This document shows positions 44,813 to 54,202 of a DNA stretch of 64,000 nucleotides, piece by piece. The DNA is from Companilactobacillus keshanensis (GTDB lineage: Bacteria; Bacillota; Bacilli; Lactobacillales; Lactobacillaceae), in contig NZ_RHOS01000001.1 of assembly GCF_003946205.1 (NCBI RefSeq), positions 62,001 through 126,000 on the forward strand, given 5' to 3'. Each line of letters opens with the position of its first letter. Within the stretch, counting starts at the first letter, position 1. A model generated the notes under the pieces. The model saw only the letters and a program-made list of their open reading frames with translations, was not told where the DNA came from and searched no databases. Position numbers and translations under genes: made by a program.

Positions 44813-46114
44813 TTAACTATGAAATTTCTTTTCTCCTTGAGGATTCAATAAAATATTAAGTAAAATTGCGGCAAAACTTCCTACGACTAAACCATTATTT
44901 AAAATCGTTTGTAAACTTGATGGCAAGATATGTAACAAGGTTGGTTGAACGGTCACACCTAATCCTAAACCAATGGCCACGGCCATGATCAACAGATTAT
45001 TATTATCCATTCTAACCTTAGTTAACATCTTAATACCTTCAGCACCAACGGTACCGAACATGATCAACATAGCTCCACCTAAAACTGATGTTGGGATCAA
45101 GGTAGCGATTGCTCCAACTTTAGGGATCAATCCTAACAATATTAGTAGAAAAGCTGAGAAGTAAACTGGTTTATTCTTCTTAATACCTGATAATTGAACG
45201 ATGGCAACGTTTTGAGAAAATGTTGAATATGGGAAGGTATTAAAAATTCCACCTAGAATAGCAGCGATACCTTCAGAAGCATACCCATGTTGTAGATCCT
45301 TCTCATTTAATTCACGCTTAGTGATCTCGGCCAGTGCATAATAAACACCAGTTGATTCGATCATACATGTCAAAGCAGCGAGGATCATGATCAAAATTGA
45401 TGACCATTCAAATTTTGGAGCTGAAAAATAAAATGGAATTGGAATTTGGAACCAATGTGCGTCATGAACACTTGATAGTCCCATTGTTCCCATAAAAGCA
45501 GCCATAACCGAACCAACAACGATCCCGATCAAAACAGATATTTGTTTAATGAAGCCTTTTCCTAAAATATTTATCAAAACAATTATCAAAGCAGTCGTAA
45601 ATCCTAAGATCAAATCTGTAGCCCCACCAAATCCTTTAGCAGTAGCATCGCCACCACCAATATTTTGGAAGGCAACTGGGATCAAAGTAAATCCGATCAA
45701 CGTTATCAATGAACCAGTTACAACTGGGGGAAAGAAACGTTTTAGTTTAGCAAAGAATTTCGATATAACAAGAATGAAGATACCGGCGGCAATAATACCA
45801 CCATACATATAAGCAATACCATAATGATGTCCAATGTTTTGTAACGGCGTTACATACTCAACCGCAGAACCTAGAACGACCGGCAATCCGATACCAGTCA
45901 TAGGCGTACGTTTAATTTGAAGTAATGTCGCTACCCCACACATAAAAATATCAACGGAAATTAAATAAGTCATTTCCTTAGCAGAGAAATTTAGAGCCGC
46001 ACCAATTAAAATCGGTATTAAAATATCCCCTGAATACATTGCTAAAAGATGTTGAAACCCTAATAGAAGATTCTTCAAAAATGAATCTTCAGAATCATGC
46101 ACTTTTAAGTCCAT
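44813..46114 (-). CDS. pbuX: Xanthine permease (NCS2 family)
   Basis: Purine-base/proton symporter. ATG 46114 follows AGGAGGG; the longer open frame up to 46381 runs antisense through the pepD promoter and start and is not used. 433 residues with NCS2 features: LLGFQHLLAMYSGDILIPILIGAAL at the N-terminus and the substrate helix GIFNTFPYSTFSQNVAIVQLSG. Closer to PbuX/XanP than to UraA. No purine riboswitch is seen upstream. Confidence 0.9.
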   Translation of the reverse strand: MDLKVHDSEDSFLKNLLLGFQHLLAMYSGDILIPILIGAALNFSAKEMTYLISVDIFMCGVATLLQIKRTPMTGIGLPVVLGSAVEYVTPLQNIGHHYGIAYMYGGIIAAGIFILVISKFFAKLKRFFPPVVTGSLITLIGFTLIPVAFQNIGGGDATAKGFGGATDLILGFTTALIIVLINILGKGFIKQISVLIGIVVGSVMAAFMGTMGLSSVHDAHWFQIPIPFYFSAPKFEWSSILIMILAALTCMIESTGVYYALAEITKRELNEKDLQHGYASEGIAAILGGIFNTFPYSTFSQNVAIVQLSGIKKNKPVYFSAFLLILLGLIPKVGAIATLIPTSVLGGAMLIMFGTVGAEGIKMLTKVRMDNNNLLIMAVAIGLGLGVTVQPTLLHILPSSLQTILNNGLVVGSFAAILLNILLNPQGEKKFHS

Positions 46115-46263
46115 ATCTTCCCTCCTATAATTACACAAATTATAGCATTTTTTCAGAAAATATATAACATGGCCTTGATAAATAAGAGTTATTTTCTTCA
46201 TTGATTTTGACCTTTTTGTGATAGAATGTTCTATCGTATGCAAAAGAGGAGGACTTATATAAT

Positions 46264-47700
46264 ATGAAGAAGAATCATTTGGATGACGCATGTACAACAA
46301 TTTTAGTTGGTAAAAATGCCAGTTTGGATGGATCAACAATGATCGCCAGAAACGATGATACTTTTCTTCCAGTTTCACCACACAACTTCGTTTTAAACCC
46401 AGCTGTTAAGGGAGAAAAAAATCGTACTGTTAAGTCATGGCTTAATAAATTTGAAGCACCTATCCCTGAAAATGGATATTCATGGCCCGGTGTTCCTAAT
46501 GTTGATTACAAAACTGAAGGCTTTTATGACGAAAGTGGTATTAACGGCGTTAACGTTGCTATGTCTGCCACAGAGAGTACTTATGGTAACGAACGTGCAT
46601 TGTCATGTGATCCACTAGTTAAAGACGGTATGGATGAAGATGTTATCGTCAGAATGGTTTTACCATTCGTAGATTCAGCTATTGATGCTATTAAACGTAC
46701 CGGTGACTTGATCAAAGAATACGGTTCACCAGCGGGAAATTCAGTTTTATTCAGTGATAAAGACGACGTTTGGTATATGGAAATCGTTACTGGACATCAC
46801 TGGGTAGCTCAAAGAATCCCTGACGACAGTTATGCCGTCGCTGCCAACCGTGTCTCAATTCAACAAGTAGACTTTAATGACACTAAACAATTTATGTGGT
46901 CAGAAGGAATCCAAGAATTTGTCGAAAAGAATCATTTGAATACCGACAAAACTGGCTGGAATTTCCGTCACATTTTTGGTACTGATAATGTTAAAGACCG
47001 TCACTACAACACGCCACGTGTTTGGTTTGGTCAAAGATATTTCAATCCAGAAATCGAACAAGATCCAGAAGATGGTGAATTACCATTCATCATGAAAACA
47101 GAACACAAGATTTCTGTTGAAGATATCGAATACGTTTTAGGATCACATTATAATGAAACAAAGTTTGATCCATTTAGCCCTGACGCTGCAAATGACGATA
47201 GATATCGCTACCGTCCAATTGGTTTGAATCGTACTCAAAACTCACACGTTCTTCAAATCAGAAATGATGTACCTGAAGAAGTTGCCGCTATTATGTGGTT
47301 ATGTGTTGGTTTTCCTTCATTCTCACCATATATTCCCTTCTATACAAATATGAACGATACTGCTAAGAGTTACCAAGATACATCAATGACCTTTGAATTT
47401 AACAATTCATACTGGATGTATAAGGGACTTTCAGCCTTAGTTGAATCTCATTACAAACATTTTGTTGAAGATGATACTGACTACTTAACTGAATTGAATG
47501 AAAAATTCCGCGCAAGTATCATTGAAACTGACAAATTGTCAAAAGAACATTCTGGAACAGAATTAACACAATTCTTAACCGACAGAAATCAAAAACTTGT
47601 TGCTGAAACCGAAGACAAGACAAAGAAGCTTTACGGTGAGCTATTCACTAAAGCTATCAATATGTCTAAATTAACTTTCAACATGGATAAAAACTTATAG
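46264..47700 (+). CDS. pepD: C69 family dipeptidase, second copy
   Basis: Ntn-type cysteine dipeptidase of 478 residues. The nucleophile Cys10 is in DDACTTILVGKNASLDGST, with ARNDD and the EIVTGHHWVAQRIPDD core. It is collinear with the pepD at 35774-37201 over its whole length but clearly diverged. ATG follows AGAGGAGG. Divergent from pbuX; single gene with its own terminator. Confidence 0.93.
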   Translation: MKKNHLDDACTTILVGKNASLDGSTMIARNDDTFLPVSPHNFVLNPAVKGEKNRTVKSWLNKFEAPIPENGYSWPGVPNVDYKTEGFYDESGINGVNVAMSATESTYGNERALSCDPLVKDGMDEDVIVRMVLPFVDSAIDAIKRTGDLIKEYGSPAGNSVLFSDKDDVWYMEIVTGHHWVAQRIPDDSYAVAANRVSIQQVDFNDTKQFMWSEGIQEFVEKNHLNTDKTGWNFRHIFGTDNVKDRHYNTPRVWFGQRYFNPEIEQDPEDGELPFIMKTEHKISVEDIEYVLGSHYNETKFDPFSPDAANDDRYRYRPIGLNRTQNSHVLQIRNDVPEEVAAIMWLCVGFPSFSPYIPFYTNMNDTAKSYQDTSMTFEFNNSYWMYKGLSALVESHYKHFVEDDTDYLTELNEKFRASIIETDKLSKEHSGTELTQFLTDRNQKLVAETEDKTKKLYGELFTKAINMSKLTFNMDKNL

Positions 47701-47707
47701 CATAAGT

Positions 47708-47742
47708 ACACGTTTCGGAGAAATCCGAAACGTGTTTTTTTA
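47708..47742 (+). terminator. Terminator of pepD
   Basis: 12-bp perfect stem (47708-47719 and 47724-47735), GAAA loop, T-run. Confidence 0.92.
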
Positions 47743-47844
47743 TTTTTGGGACAATCAAATCTATAATTGGCTTAATCAAAAAAATAATGAACCATTTCTG
47801 TGGTTGCATGTATAATATTGGTTATGAGTTTTTAGGAGGAAATT

Positions 47845-48768
47845 ATGGAAGAAAGTAAGTTGCTTGCCAAGAAGACCCTGAGAAAGGGATTTCTTCTTGC
47901 TTTCACTGCATCTATGGTTTGGGGGGTGTCCGGTGCTGTTCAACAGATCGTCGCAAAAGATGCCAATATCCCTGCCATGTGGTTTGTCGGTACCAGAACT
48001 ACCATTGCCGGGGTAATTTTATTAATTATTTCGCTATTCGTTCTACCAAAAAAAGAGTTCTTCTCGATCTTTAAATCGTGGAAAGATACTTTGACTTTGA
48101 TAGCCTTTTCCGCCTTTGGATTGTTTGCCAATATGTATACATTTTTCTATGCAATTCAAACTGGTAACTCTTCAACTGCTACGATTTTACAGTATTTATC
48201 GCCGTTATTCGTTATGGTTGGGGCAGTCTTATTTACACACAAAAAAGTTCTAAGAATTGATGTTATTTCATTTACGCTAGCCTTATTAGGTGTTTTCTTA
48301 TTAATTACCAGAGGAGACTTTGGACACCTCTCAATTCCCTTTGTATCAGTGCTTTGGGGAATTGGTAGTGGTATTACAGCTGCACTTTATATCGTTATAC
48401 CGCAACGCCTAATTGCTAGACATAATGGTCTACTCGTTACTGGCTGGGGGATGCTTGTCGCAGGACTCATTTCGAACTGCTTTACGCCGATCTGGATTAA
48501 TCCCCCTCACCTGTCAACTAAGAGTATACTAGGTGTAGGTGCTGTTATTCTGCTTAGTAATGTTATTGCATTCTTGTTAATGGTTTTCAGTACTAAATAT
48601 ACTACAGCCGCCACAATAAGTATCACCGATGCGGTGCAACCGTTCACCACCTTAGTATTGAGTGTCATATTCCTTGCATATAGCGTCAATTTTGTCGAAA
48701 TTATCGGTTCAATAATTGTTGTCTTCGCTATTTACATTCTAAACAGGTACGATACCAACACAAACTGA
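47845..48768 (+). CDS. EamA/DMT family transporter
   Basis: Drug/metabolite-superfamily membrane protein with ten helices in two EamA halves (307 residues). The first half has TASMVWGVSGAVQQIVAK and WFVGTRTTIAGVILL; the second ends with SITDAVQPFTTLVLSVIFL. Substrate unknown (amino acids, sugars or metabolites). The ldhD-like gene starts 20 bp later, so they are probably one transcript. ATG follows AGGAGG. Confidence 0.88.
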   Translation: MEESKLLAKKTLRKGFLLAFTASMVWGVSGAVQQIVAKDANIPAMWFVGTRTTIAGVILLIISLFVLPKKEFFSIFKSWKDTLTLIAFSAFGLFANMYTFFYAIQTGNSSTATILQYLSPLFVMVGAVLFTHKKVLRIDVISFTLALLGVFLLITRGDFGHLSIPFVSVLWGIGSGITAALYIVIPQRLIARHNGLLVTGWGMLVAGLISNCFTPIWINPPHLSTKSILGVGAVILLSNVIAFLLMVFSTKYTTAATISITDAVQPFTTLVLSVIFLAYSVNFVEIIGSIIVVFAIYILNRYDTNTN

Positions 48769-48788
48769 TAAGGAGGTCACACCAAGTT

Positions 48789-49790
48789 ATGAAAATTTTT
48801 GCTTATGGAATTCGTGATGACGAAAAGCCATCAATGGAAAAATGGGAGAAAGAAAATTCGGATGTAGAGGTCGATTATACTGATCAATTGTTGACACCAG
48901 AAACAGCTAAATTAGCTGATGGTGCCAACGGTGTAGTTACTCTTCAAACAACACCTTACGAGAGAGGTGCTCTGGAGGTTCTAAAGGAACAAGGTATCCA
49001 ATCTATTTCTATTCGCAATGTTGGTGTTGATAATTTTAGTTTCAAAGATTTAAATGAATTAGGATTCAAGTTAACTAACGTACCAGTTTATTCACCAAAT
49101 GCTATCGCTGAACATACAATTTTGTTAATGGGACGTTTGCTTCGCCGTGTTCCTGAAGTTGATGTTAAATTCGATAATGGTGACTTTACTTGGGCGCCAA
49201 CGATTGGTAAAGAATACCGTGAACAAACGGTCGGTGTTATCGGTACTGGTCATATCGGACGTGTCGTTATAAAAATCTTGCAAGGATTCGGTGCTAAGGT
49301 CATCGCCTATGATGTCTATCACAATCCTGATATTGAAAAACAAGGACTTTACGTAGATTCCCTTGAGGATATCTACAAACAATCTGATGTCATCACCTTG
49401 CACGTACCATTATTCGACAGCAATAAACATATGATCAATGAATCAGCTATCGAACAAATGAAAGACGGCGTCTTCATCGTCAACTGTGCACGTGGTGAAT
49501 TGATTGATACTCAAGCTTTGATAAAAGGTTTGGATGATAAAAAAATTGCCGGTGCTGGACTTGATGTATTAGACAATGAAAATAGAGTCTTCGGTAAAGA
49601 ATGGGGCAGTATTGATAACTTGCCAAGTTCAGATATCAAGAATTTAGCACAACGCTTAAATGTTATCATCACACCTCACAATGCCTTCTATACTGAAACT
49701 GCTGTCCACAATATGATCAAGATCTCCTTTGATTCTAATAAGGCCTTGATTGAAGGACAAACACCAGATACCTTAATTAATACAAAATAA
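48789..49790 (+). CDS. ldhD: D-lactate dehydrogenase / D-2-hydroxyacid dehydrogenase
   Basis: NAD-dependent reduction of pyruvate or another 2-oxo acid to the D-hydroxy acid. 333 residues. The N-terminal KIFAYGIRDDEKP and LTNVPVYSPNAIAEH closely resemble L. delbrueckii LdhA. The Rossmann loop is GTGHIGR; the catalytic Arg is in NCARGELID and the His in ITPHNAFYTE. Which of this and the 50326 copy is the main lactate enzyme cannot be told. Confidence 0.9.
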   Translation: MKIFAYGIRDDEKPSMEKWEKENSDVEVDYTDQLLTPETAKLADGANGVVTLQTTPYERGALEVLKEQGIQSISIRNVGVDNFSFKDLNELGFKLTNVPVYSPNAIAEHTILLMGRLLRRVPEVDVKFDNGDFTWAPTIGKEYREQTVGVIGTGHIGRVVIKILQGFGAKVIAYDVYHNPDIEKQGLYVDSLEDIYKQSDVITLHVPLFDSNKHMINESAIEQMKDGVFIVNCARGELIDTQALIKGLDDKKIAGAGLDVLDNENRVFGKEWGSIDNLPSSDIKNLAQRLNVIITPHNAFYTETAVHNMIKISFDSNKALIEGQTPDTLINTK

Positions 49791-49798
49791 TAATCAAT

Positions 49799-49840
49799 GG
49801 TAGTTTTATGACAATAAGTTGTCATGAGACTACTTTTTTT
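49799..49840 (+). terminator. Terminator of the first ldhD-like gene
   Basis: GTAGTTTTATGACAA with TTGTCATGAGACTAC (small internal loop), then a T-run. Confidence 0.85.
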
Positions 49841-49852
49841 GTACTTTTTGTA

Positions 49853-50210
49853 CCTACGAGTTTGCGTAATTCCACCTATTATGCGATCGGTCCCAACCAA
49901 GGTCTGGGATCTCGATTTTGAGCCTTGCTTTCGCAAATTTCAGAATCGTCGGTGAAGTATGAACGGTTCCACCGTTCGACTACACTTGCAAAACTGGTTC
50001 CATTACTCAAACTCTTCAGCCATTATCGTGGAATCGAGCCGGAGAGCGAGAGGGAATTGGCCAGCAGTACAAATTATGTTAGGACGACGCAGTCGTTCTT
50101 ACATAACGGACGTATTTTGAGATTTGCGAACCTTGCAAAACTCAAAATCGAGACTTCAGACCGTGGCCTAAGTCGGTCCCATTGCAGGCCAATTCCCTCT
50201 CGCTCGTAGG
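49853..50210. repeat. 358-bp nested inverted-repeat element
   Basis: The ends are 8-bp inverted repeats (CCTACGAG and CTCGTAGG). Inside: a 19-bp perfect inverted pair (50044-50062 with 50187-50205), another inverted pair (GGTCTG...TCTCGATTTTGAG near 49903 with CTCAAAATCGAGA...CAGACC near 50140), and at least four self-complementary hairpins. It is visibly more GC-rich than its surroundings. A frame open across it is a by-product of the symmetry. Could be a MITE-like element or a large structured RNA. Confidence 0.75.
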
Positions 50211-50325
50211 CGGCAAAAAAAATTACCACTTCCCTTTTTTAAAATTTGAGTTACACTAATAATCACTAGCATTTGATTAGAAACAAATTAGAAGACTAAT
50301 CAAATTCAAAGAAAGAGGGATTTTT

Positions 50326-51333
50326 ATGAAGATATACGTATTTGGTCTCCGTGAAGACGAAATTGAACCTTTAAACCAGTGGAAAGTTGCTAACTCAGAT
50401 GTTGATGTTGATTATACAACTGAAATATTGACTGAAGAAACAGCTAACCTGGCTAAGGGTGCAGATGGTGTTGTGGCGGTACAAACACAACCCTATAGTC
50501 GTCACGCATTAGAGATCATTCATGACCTCGGTATCAATAAGTTCTCAGTTAGAAACGTGGGATTGGATGGATTCAACTTTAAAGATCTGAACGATTTTGG
50601 TTTTACTTTAACTTATGTCCCTGTCTATTCTCCAAATGCAATTGCTGAGCACGCCTCTTTCCTAGTCGGTCGCTTACTTCGTCGTGTCCCTGAATTCGAT
50701 AAAAAATTCCAAAGTGGTAATTTTAAATGGTTCCCTACTATTGGTACCGAAATCAGTGGTAAAACTGTTGGTGTCATTGGAACCGGTCATATTGGTAGTG
50801 TCTTTGCTCGTATTATGCGGTTCGGATACGGTGCAAACGTTATTGCCTACGATATTGATCCTAATCCTGCTCTGGAAAATTTAGGTATTTATGTCGATAC
50901 TCTTGATGAATTACTAGAGAAGTCAGATATTATTTCGATCCATACTCCTCTAGCACCAAAGGATCATCATATGTTGGACGCTGCTGCTATTGCTAAAATG
51001 AAAGATGGTGTCTATCTTATCAACTGTGCTCGTGGCGGTTTATTGGATAATAATGCGTTGATCGACGGTCTAGATAGTGGCAAAATTGCCGGTGCTGGTC
51101 TTGATGTTCTCGAAAATGAAAATGGTATTTTCCAAAATGAATTTGACAGTGTTGAAGCGGTTGACGATCCAATATTCCAAAACTTAGCGCATCGTGATAA
51201 TGTCATAATCACACCACATACGGCCTTCTACACTGAACGTGCCGTTCACAATATGATTTTTGATTCCATGAATGATAACAAGGCTATGATTTCTGGTAAA
51301 GAACCAAAAAATGCCGTTGATACTCATAAATAG
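50326..51333 (+). CDS. ldhD: D-2-hydroxyacid dehydrogenase, LdhD paralog
   Basis: 335-residue paralog of 48789-49790, collinear and similar throughout. NAD loop GTGHIGS, catalytic Arg in NCARGGLLDN, His in ITPHTAFYTE. It could be a second D-LDH or a D-hydroxyisocaproate-type enzyme acting on branched 2-oxo acids; the residues that set side-chain size cannot be placed safely by eye. ATG follows AAAGAGGG. Upstream lies the 358-bp repeat element. Confidence 0.88.
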   Translation: MKIYVFGLREDEIEPLNQWKVANSDVDVDYTTEILTEETANLAKGADGVVAVQTQPYSRHALEIIHDLGINKFSVRNVGLDGFNFKDLNDFGFTLTYVPVYSPNAIAEHASFLVGRLLRRVPEFDKKFQSGNFKWFPTIGTEISGKTVGVIGTGHIGSVFARIMRFGYGANVIAYDIDPNPALENLGIYVDTLDELLEKSDIISIHTPLAPKDHHMLDAAAIAKMKDGVYLINCARGGLLDNNALIDGLDSGKIAGAGLDVLENENGIFQNEFDSVEAVDDPIFQNLAHRDNVIITPHTAFYTERAVHNMIFDSMNDNKAMISGKEPKNAVDTHK

Positions 51334-51335
51334 TG

Positions 51336-51364
51336 TTGACAAGTATTTTATCAAGGTGTAACTT
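51336..51364 (+). promoter_or_regulatory. Candidate promoter of the MetE-core operon
   Basis: TTGACA 51336-51341, 17 bp, TAACTT 51359-51364 (weak -10), just after the ldhD-like stop codon and upstream of the T-box. Confidence 0.45.
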
Positions 51365-51407
51365 ATTCACCAATCAATTAAAACTTATTTAATTTTATTA
51401 GACGTTG

Positions 51408-51661
51408 AAGAGAAGAGTAGACTGAATTAGTAATTTGAATAGTGACCGCTAGATAGTGAAAAGGCGGAACGAAAGTCAGTCGAACATGAGCTCAGAGTCT
51501 TACTTAGGTGAAAGCCAAAAGTACGCAAGGATGCGATATCATCCCGGACATGTTAGTGTCGTTGAGGTATTTTGTGTAAGCAAAATATGAATTAGGGTGG
51601 TATCACGGGTGATCGTCCCTACATTACAGATAAATTCTGTAAATGTAGGGACGATTTTTTT
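51408..51661 (+). ncRNA. T-box leader, specifier ATG (methionine)
   Basis: Stem I base AGAGAAGAGTAGAC; specifier ATG at 51487-51489 in TCGAACATGAGC, the same position as in known T-boxes. The conserved AGGGTGGTATCACGGG lies at 51594-51609. The terminator pairs 51612-51630 with 51636-51655 and ends in a T-run. A Met specifier fits the methionine-synthesis genes downstream. Confidence 0.93.
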
Positions 51662-51701
51662 ATTGAATAAATTTTAAAAAATATTTTGGAGGATTTTAAA
51701 T

Positions 51702-52829
51702 ATGACTATTACAAAACAAAAAATTGGATTTCAACATGTAGGAAGTTTCTTAAGACCGGACGAATTAAAACAGGCCAGAAAAGAATATCAAGTAGGTAAA
51801 ATTGATCACGAAGCCTTACGAGACGTTGAAGACGTTGCCATCTATAATCTGGTAGAACAACAAAAAGAAGCCGGATTAGATTACGCAACAGATGGTGAAT
51901 TCCGACGTTCATATTGGCATTTAGATTTCTTCTGGGGTTTTGAGGGTGTCGATCATACACATAACGGCGAAGGCTATGATTTCTCAAAAGGCAGATCACG
52001 AGATGATACAGCTGTCCTAACCGATAGAATCAGTTTTGATAAAAACACTCACCCATTCATCGAAGATTTCAAATATCTAAAATCAGTAACTGATGAGATT
52101 GGTGGTATATTACCAAAGCAAACTATCCCCGCACCCGCTCAACTCTACCGTGAATTGACTCGTGACAAGAATCAAGAGGCCCTCGACCGCATTTATCCTG
52201 ATAAAAACGTATTATATACAGACATTGAAAAAGCCTATCACGATGCTCTGATTTCTTTTTACGAAGCTGGTGCTCGTGTAGTTCAATTAGATGATTGTTC
52301 TTGGGGTCGCTTACTCGATAGTAAATTTGTCGCTACACCTGAAGGACAAAAACTAGTTAAAGAACGTGTTCAAGATATCTACTTAAAATTAAATAACGGT
52401 GCTGTTGAAGATCTGCCCGATGATTTGATTATCAATACTCATGTCTGTCGTGGTAATTTCCATTCCGATTTTTTATTCTCAGGTGGTTATGCTCCCGTTG
52501 CCGATAATCTATTCGGTCAAGAAAATATCGATACTTACTTCTTGGAATATGATTCAAAACGTGCTGGAGGTTTTGAACCACTGGCAAAAGTATCTGGTGA
52601 CAAACGTGTTGTTCTGGGACTAATAACTTCAAAAAAAGGTGAATTAGAGGATCGACAAGTTATCATCGATCGTATCAAAGAAGCTAGTCAATATTTACCA
52701 TTAAATCAACTATGGTTATCAACTCAATGTGGTTTCGCTTCAACTGAAGAAGGAAATCTCATCACACCAGAACAGCAATGGGAAAAGTTAGCACTCGTAA
52801 AATCAATTATTGAAGAAGTTTGGGGCTAG
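51702..52829 (+). CDS. MetE-core family methyltransferase (YxjG/YxjH-like)
   Basis: Cobalamin-independent methionine synthase family protein made of the catalytic C-terminal barrel only (375 residues; full MetE is about 750). Zinc ligands can be placed in INTHVCRGN (His, Cys) and LSTQCGFASTEEG (Cys). Likely transfers a methyl group to homocysteine; the methyl donor of these short forms is uncertain. Under the Met T-box and first of two tandem paralogs. Confidence 0.9.
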   Translation: MTITKQKIGFQHVGSFLRPDELKQARKEYQVGKIDHEALRDVEDVAIYNLVEQQKEAGLDYATDGEFRRSYWHLDFFWGFEGVDHTHNGEGYDFSKGRSRDDTAVLTDRISFDKNTHPFIEDFKYLKSVTDEIGGILPKQTIPAPAQLYRELTRDKNQEALDRIYPDKNVLYTDIEKAYHDALISFYEAGARVVQLDDCSWGRLLDSKFVATPEGQKLVKERVQDIYLKLNNGAVEDLPDDLIINTHVCRGNFHSDFLFSGGYAPVADNLFGQENIDTYFLEYDSKRAGGFEPLAKVSGDKRVVLGLITSKKGELEDRQVIIDRIKEASQYLPLNQLWLSTQCGFASTEEGNLITPEQQWEKLALVKSIIEEVWG

Positions 52830-52839
52830 GTGAAAAATT

Positions 52840-53964
52840 ATGACTATTACAAAACAAAAAATTGGATTTCAACATGTAGGAAGTTTTTTGAGACCAGATG
52901 TTTTAAAGCAAGCTAGAAAAGATTTTGCCGACAAAAAAATCGATCTGGCTAGTTTAACTACTGTCGAGGATGAAGCCATTAGTGACTTAGTAAACAAAGA
53001 GATCGAGGCTGGACTGGACTATGTGACTGATGGTGAATTTCGACGTTCATACTGGCATCTCGATTTTTTCTGGGGATTTGAAGGTATCGATCATATCCAT
53101 TATGGTGAAGGTTACGAATTTGCCCATGAAGAAACACGTGATGATACGGCCATTTTATCTGGAAAAATCAAATTTAATCCTGAAACTCATCCCTTCTTAC
53201 AACATTTTGAATATCTAAAATCACTGACAGATGGAACTTCTGCTGAGGCTAAACAGACCATTCCCGCTCCGGCTCAGCTTTATATTGAGCTGATCCGTGG
53301 TACTAATGCTGACAAGATCAGAGAATTTTATGATACTGATGAAGAGCTATTTGCCGATATCGAATCGGCCTATCATGATGCCATTCTGGCCCTCTATAAC
53401 GAGGGAGCTCGTGTGATTCAACTGGATGACTGTTCTTGGGGATTATTCTTAGACGATAAATTTCTGAAAACTCCAGACGGCAAGGCCTATGCTGAATCAG
53501 GTATCCAAGATATTCTTTTGCGATTGAATAATGGTGCTATCAAAGATTTACCCAAAGATTTAACGATCAATACACACGTCTGCCGTGGTAATTATCATTC
53601 AGACTTTGCTTTTACCGGAGGATACGGACCGGTTGCCGATACGCTATTTGCCAACGAGAATGTTTCAACTTATTTTTTGGAATATGATTCCTCACGTGCT
53701 GGAAATTTTGAACCTTTAGCTAAAGTATCTGGAGATAAAAATGTCGTCTTAGGCTTGATCACTTCAAAGGATGGCAAATTGGAAGACCGTAAAGTTATCA
53801 TTGATCGTATCAAAGAAGCCAGTCAATATTTGCCATTGGATAGACTCTGGTTATCAACTCAATGCGGTTTTGCTTCCACTGAGGAAGGAAATACTCTTTC
53901 AGAAAACCAAGAATGGGATAAACTAAAATTGGTTAAGTCAATTATTGATGAAATATGGGGATAA
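52840..53964 (+). CDS. MetE-core family methyltransferase, tandem paralog
   Basis: 374 residues, starting 10 bp after the first copy. The first 18 residues are identical between the two and the rest is highly similar, so this is a tandem duplication. The same zinc motifs are present (INTHVCRGN, LSTQCGFASTEEG). Differences cluster around residues 20-40 and 90-150. Shares the T-box transcript. Confidence 0.9.
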   Translation: MTITKQKIGFQHVGSFLRPDVLKQARKDFADKKIDLASLTTVEDEAISDLVNKEIEAGLDYVTDGEFRRSYWHLDFFWGFEGIDHIHYGEGYEFAHEETRDDTAILSGKIKFNPETHPFLQHFEYLKSLTDGTSAEAKQTIPAPAQLYIELIRGTNADKIREFYDTDEELFADIESAYHDAILALYNEGARVIQLDDCSWGLFLDDKFLKTPDGKAYAESGIQDILLRLNNGAIKDLPKDLTINTHVCRGNYHSDFAFTGGYGPVADTLFANENVSTYFLEYDSSRAGNFEPLAKVSGDKNVVLGLITSKDGKLEDRKVIIDRIKEASQYLPLDRLWLSTQCGFASTEEGNTLSENQEWDKLKLVKSIIDEIWG

Positions 53965-53970
53965 GATGAT

Positions 53971-53984
53971 TGAAACCGCTTCCA
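53971..53984. promoter_or_regulatory. Candidate CcpA (cre) site
   Basis: TGAAACCGCTTCCA matches the cre consensus TGWAANCGNTNWCA at all but one fixed position. It lies 53 bp ahead of the 25-codon peptide gene. Direct repeats GTTATAAAAG, GTTGTAAAG and GTTTATAAA follow at 53991, 54002 and 54012. Confidence 0.45.
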
Positions 53985-54036
53985 AAAAGTGTTATAAAAG
54001 AGTTGTAAAGAGTTTATAAATGTTGGAGGTGTTATT

Positions 54037-54114
54037 ATGTGGAACTTTATTGCACATATATTCAACGGAATTGTAGACTATACCATCAACTTTGACTGGT
54101 GGGGGCTAAAATAG
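54037..54114 (+). CDS. 25-residue double-tryptophan peptide
   Basis: A short gene with a strong site TTGGAGG (54023-54029) at ideal spacing. The product starts MWNFIAHIF and ends FDWWGLK (residues 19-25). It is hydrophobic and lacks a Lys/Arg-rich export start. The C-terminal D-W-W pattern resembles the ComS/XIP pheromones of streptococcal ComR systems (S. mutans GLDWWSL). No Rgg/ComR gene is nearby in this window, so signalling is only a hypothesis. Also possible: a leader peptide or small toxin. Confidence 0.6.
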   Translation: MWNFIAHIFNGIVDYTINFDWWGLK

Positions 54115-54202
54115 GGGCTTACAAATCCGTAAGAGTATTGTAAGTAGAACAGATGTCTAAATAATAACAAAAACTTTAGTATATTCTCAGGAGGTAAGAC
54201 AA

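Noticed and set aside
44813-46381. 89-codon N-terminal extension of pbuX
   Set aside because: It would run antisense through the pepD start; AGGAGGG and ATG at 46114 fit the family start.
49925-50209. 94-codon open frame inside the nested inverted-repeat element
   Set aside because: It arises from the symmetrical sequence, has no ribosome site and shows no domain.
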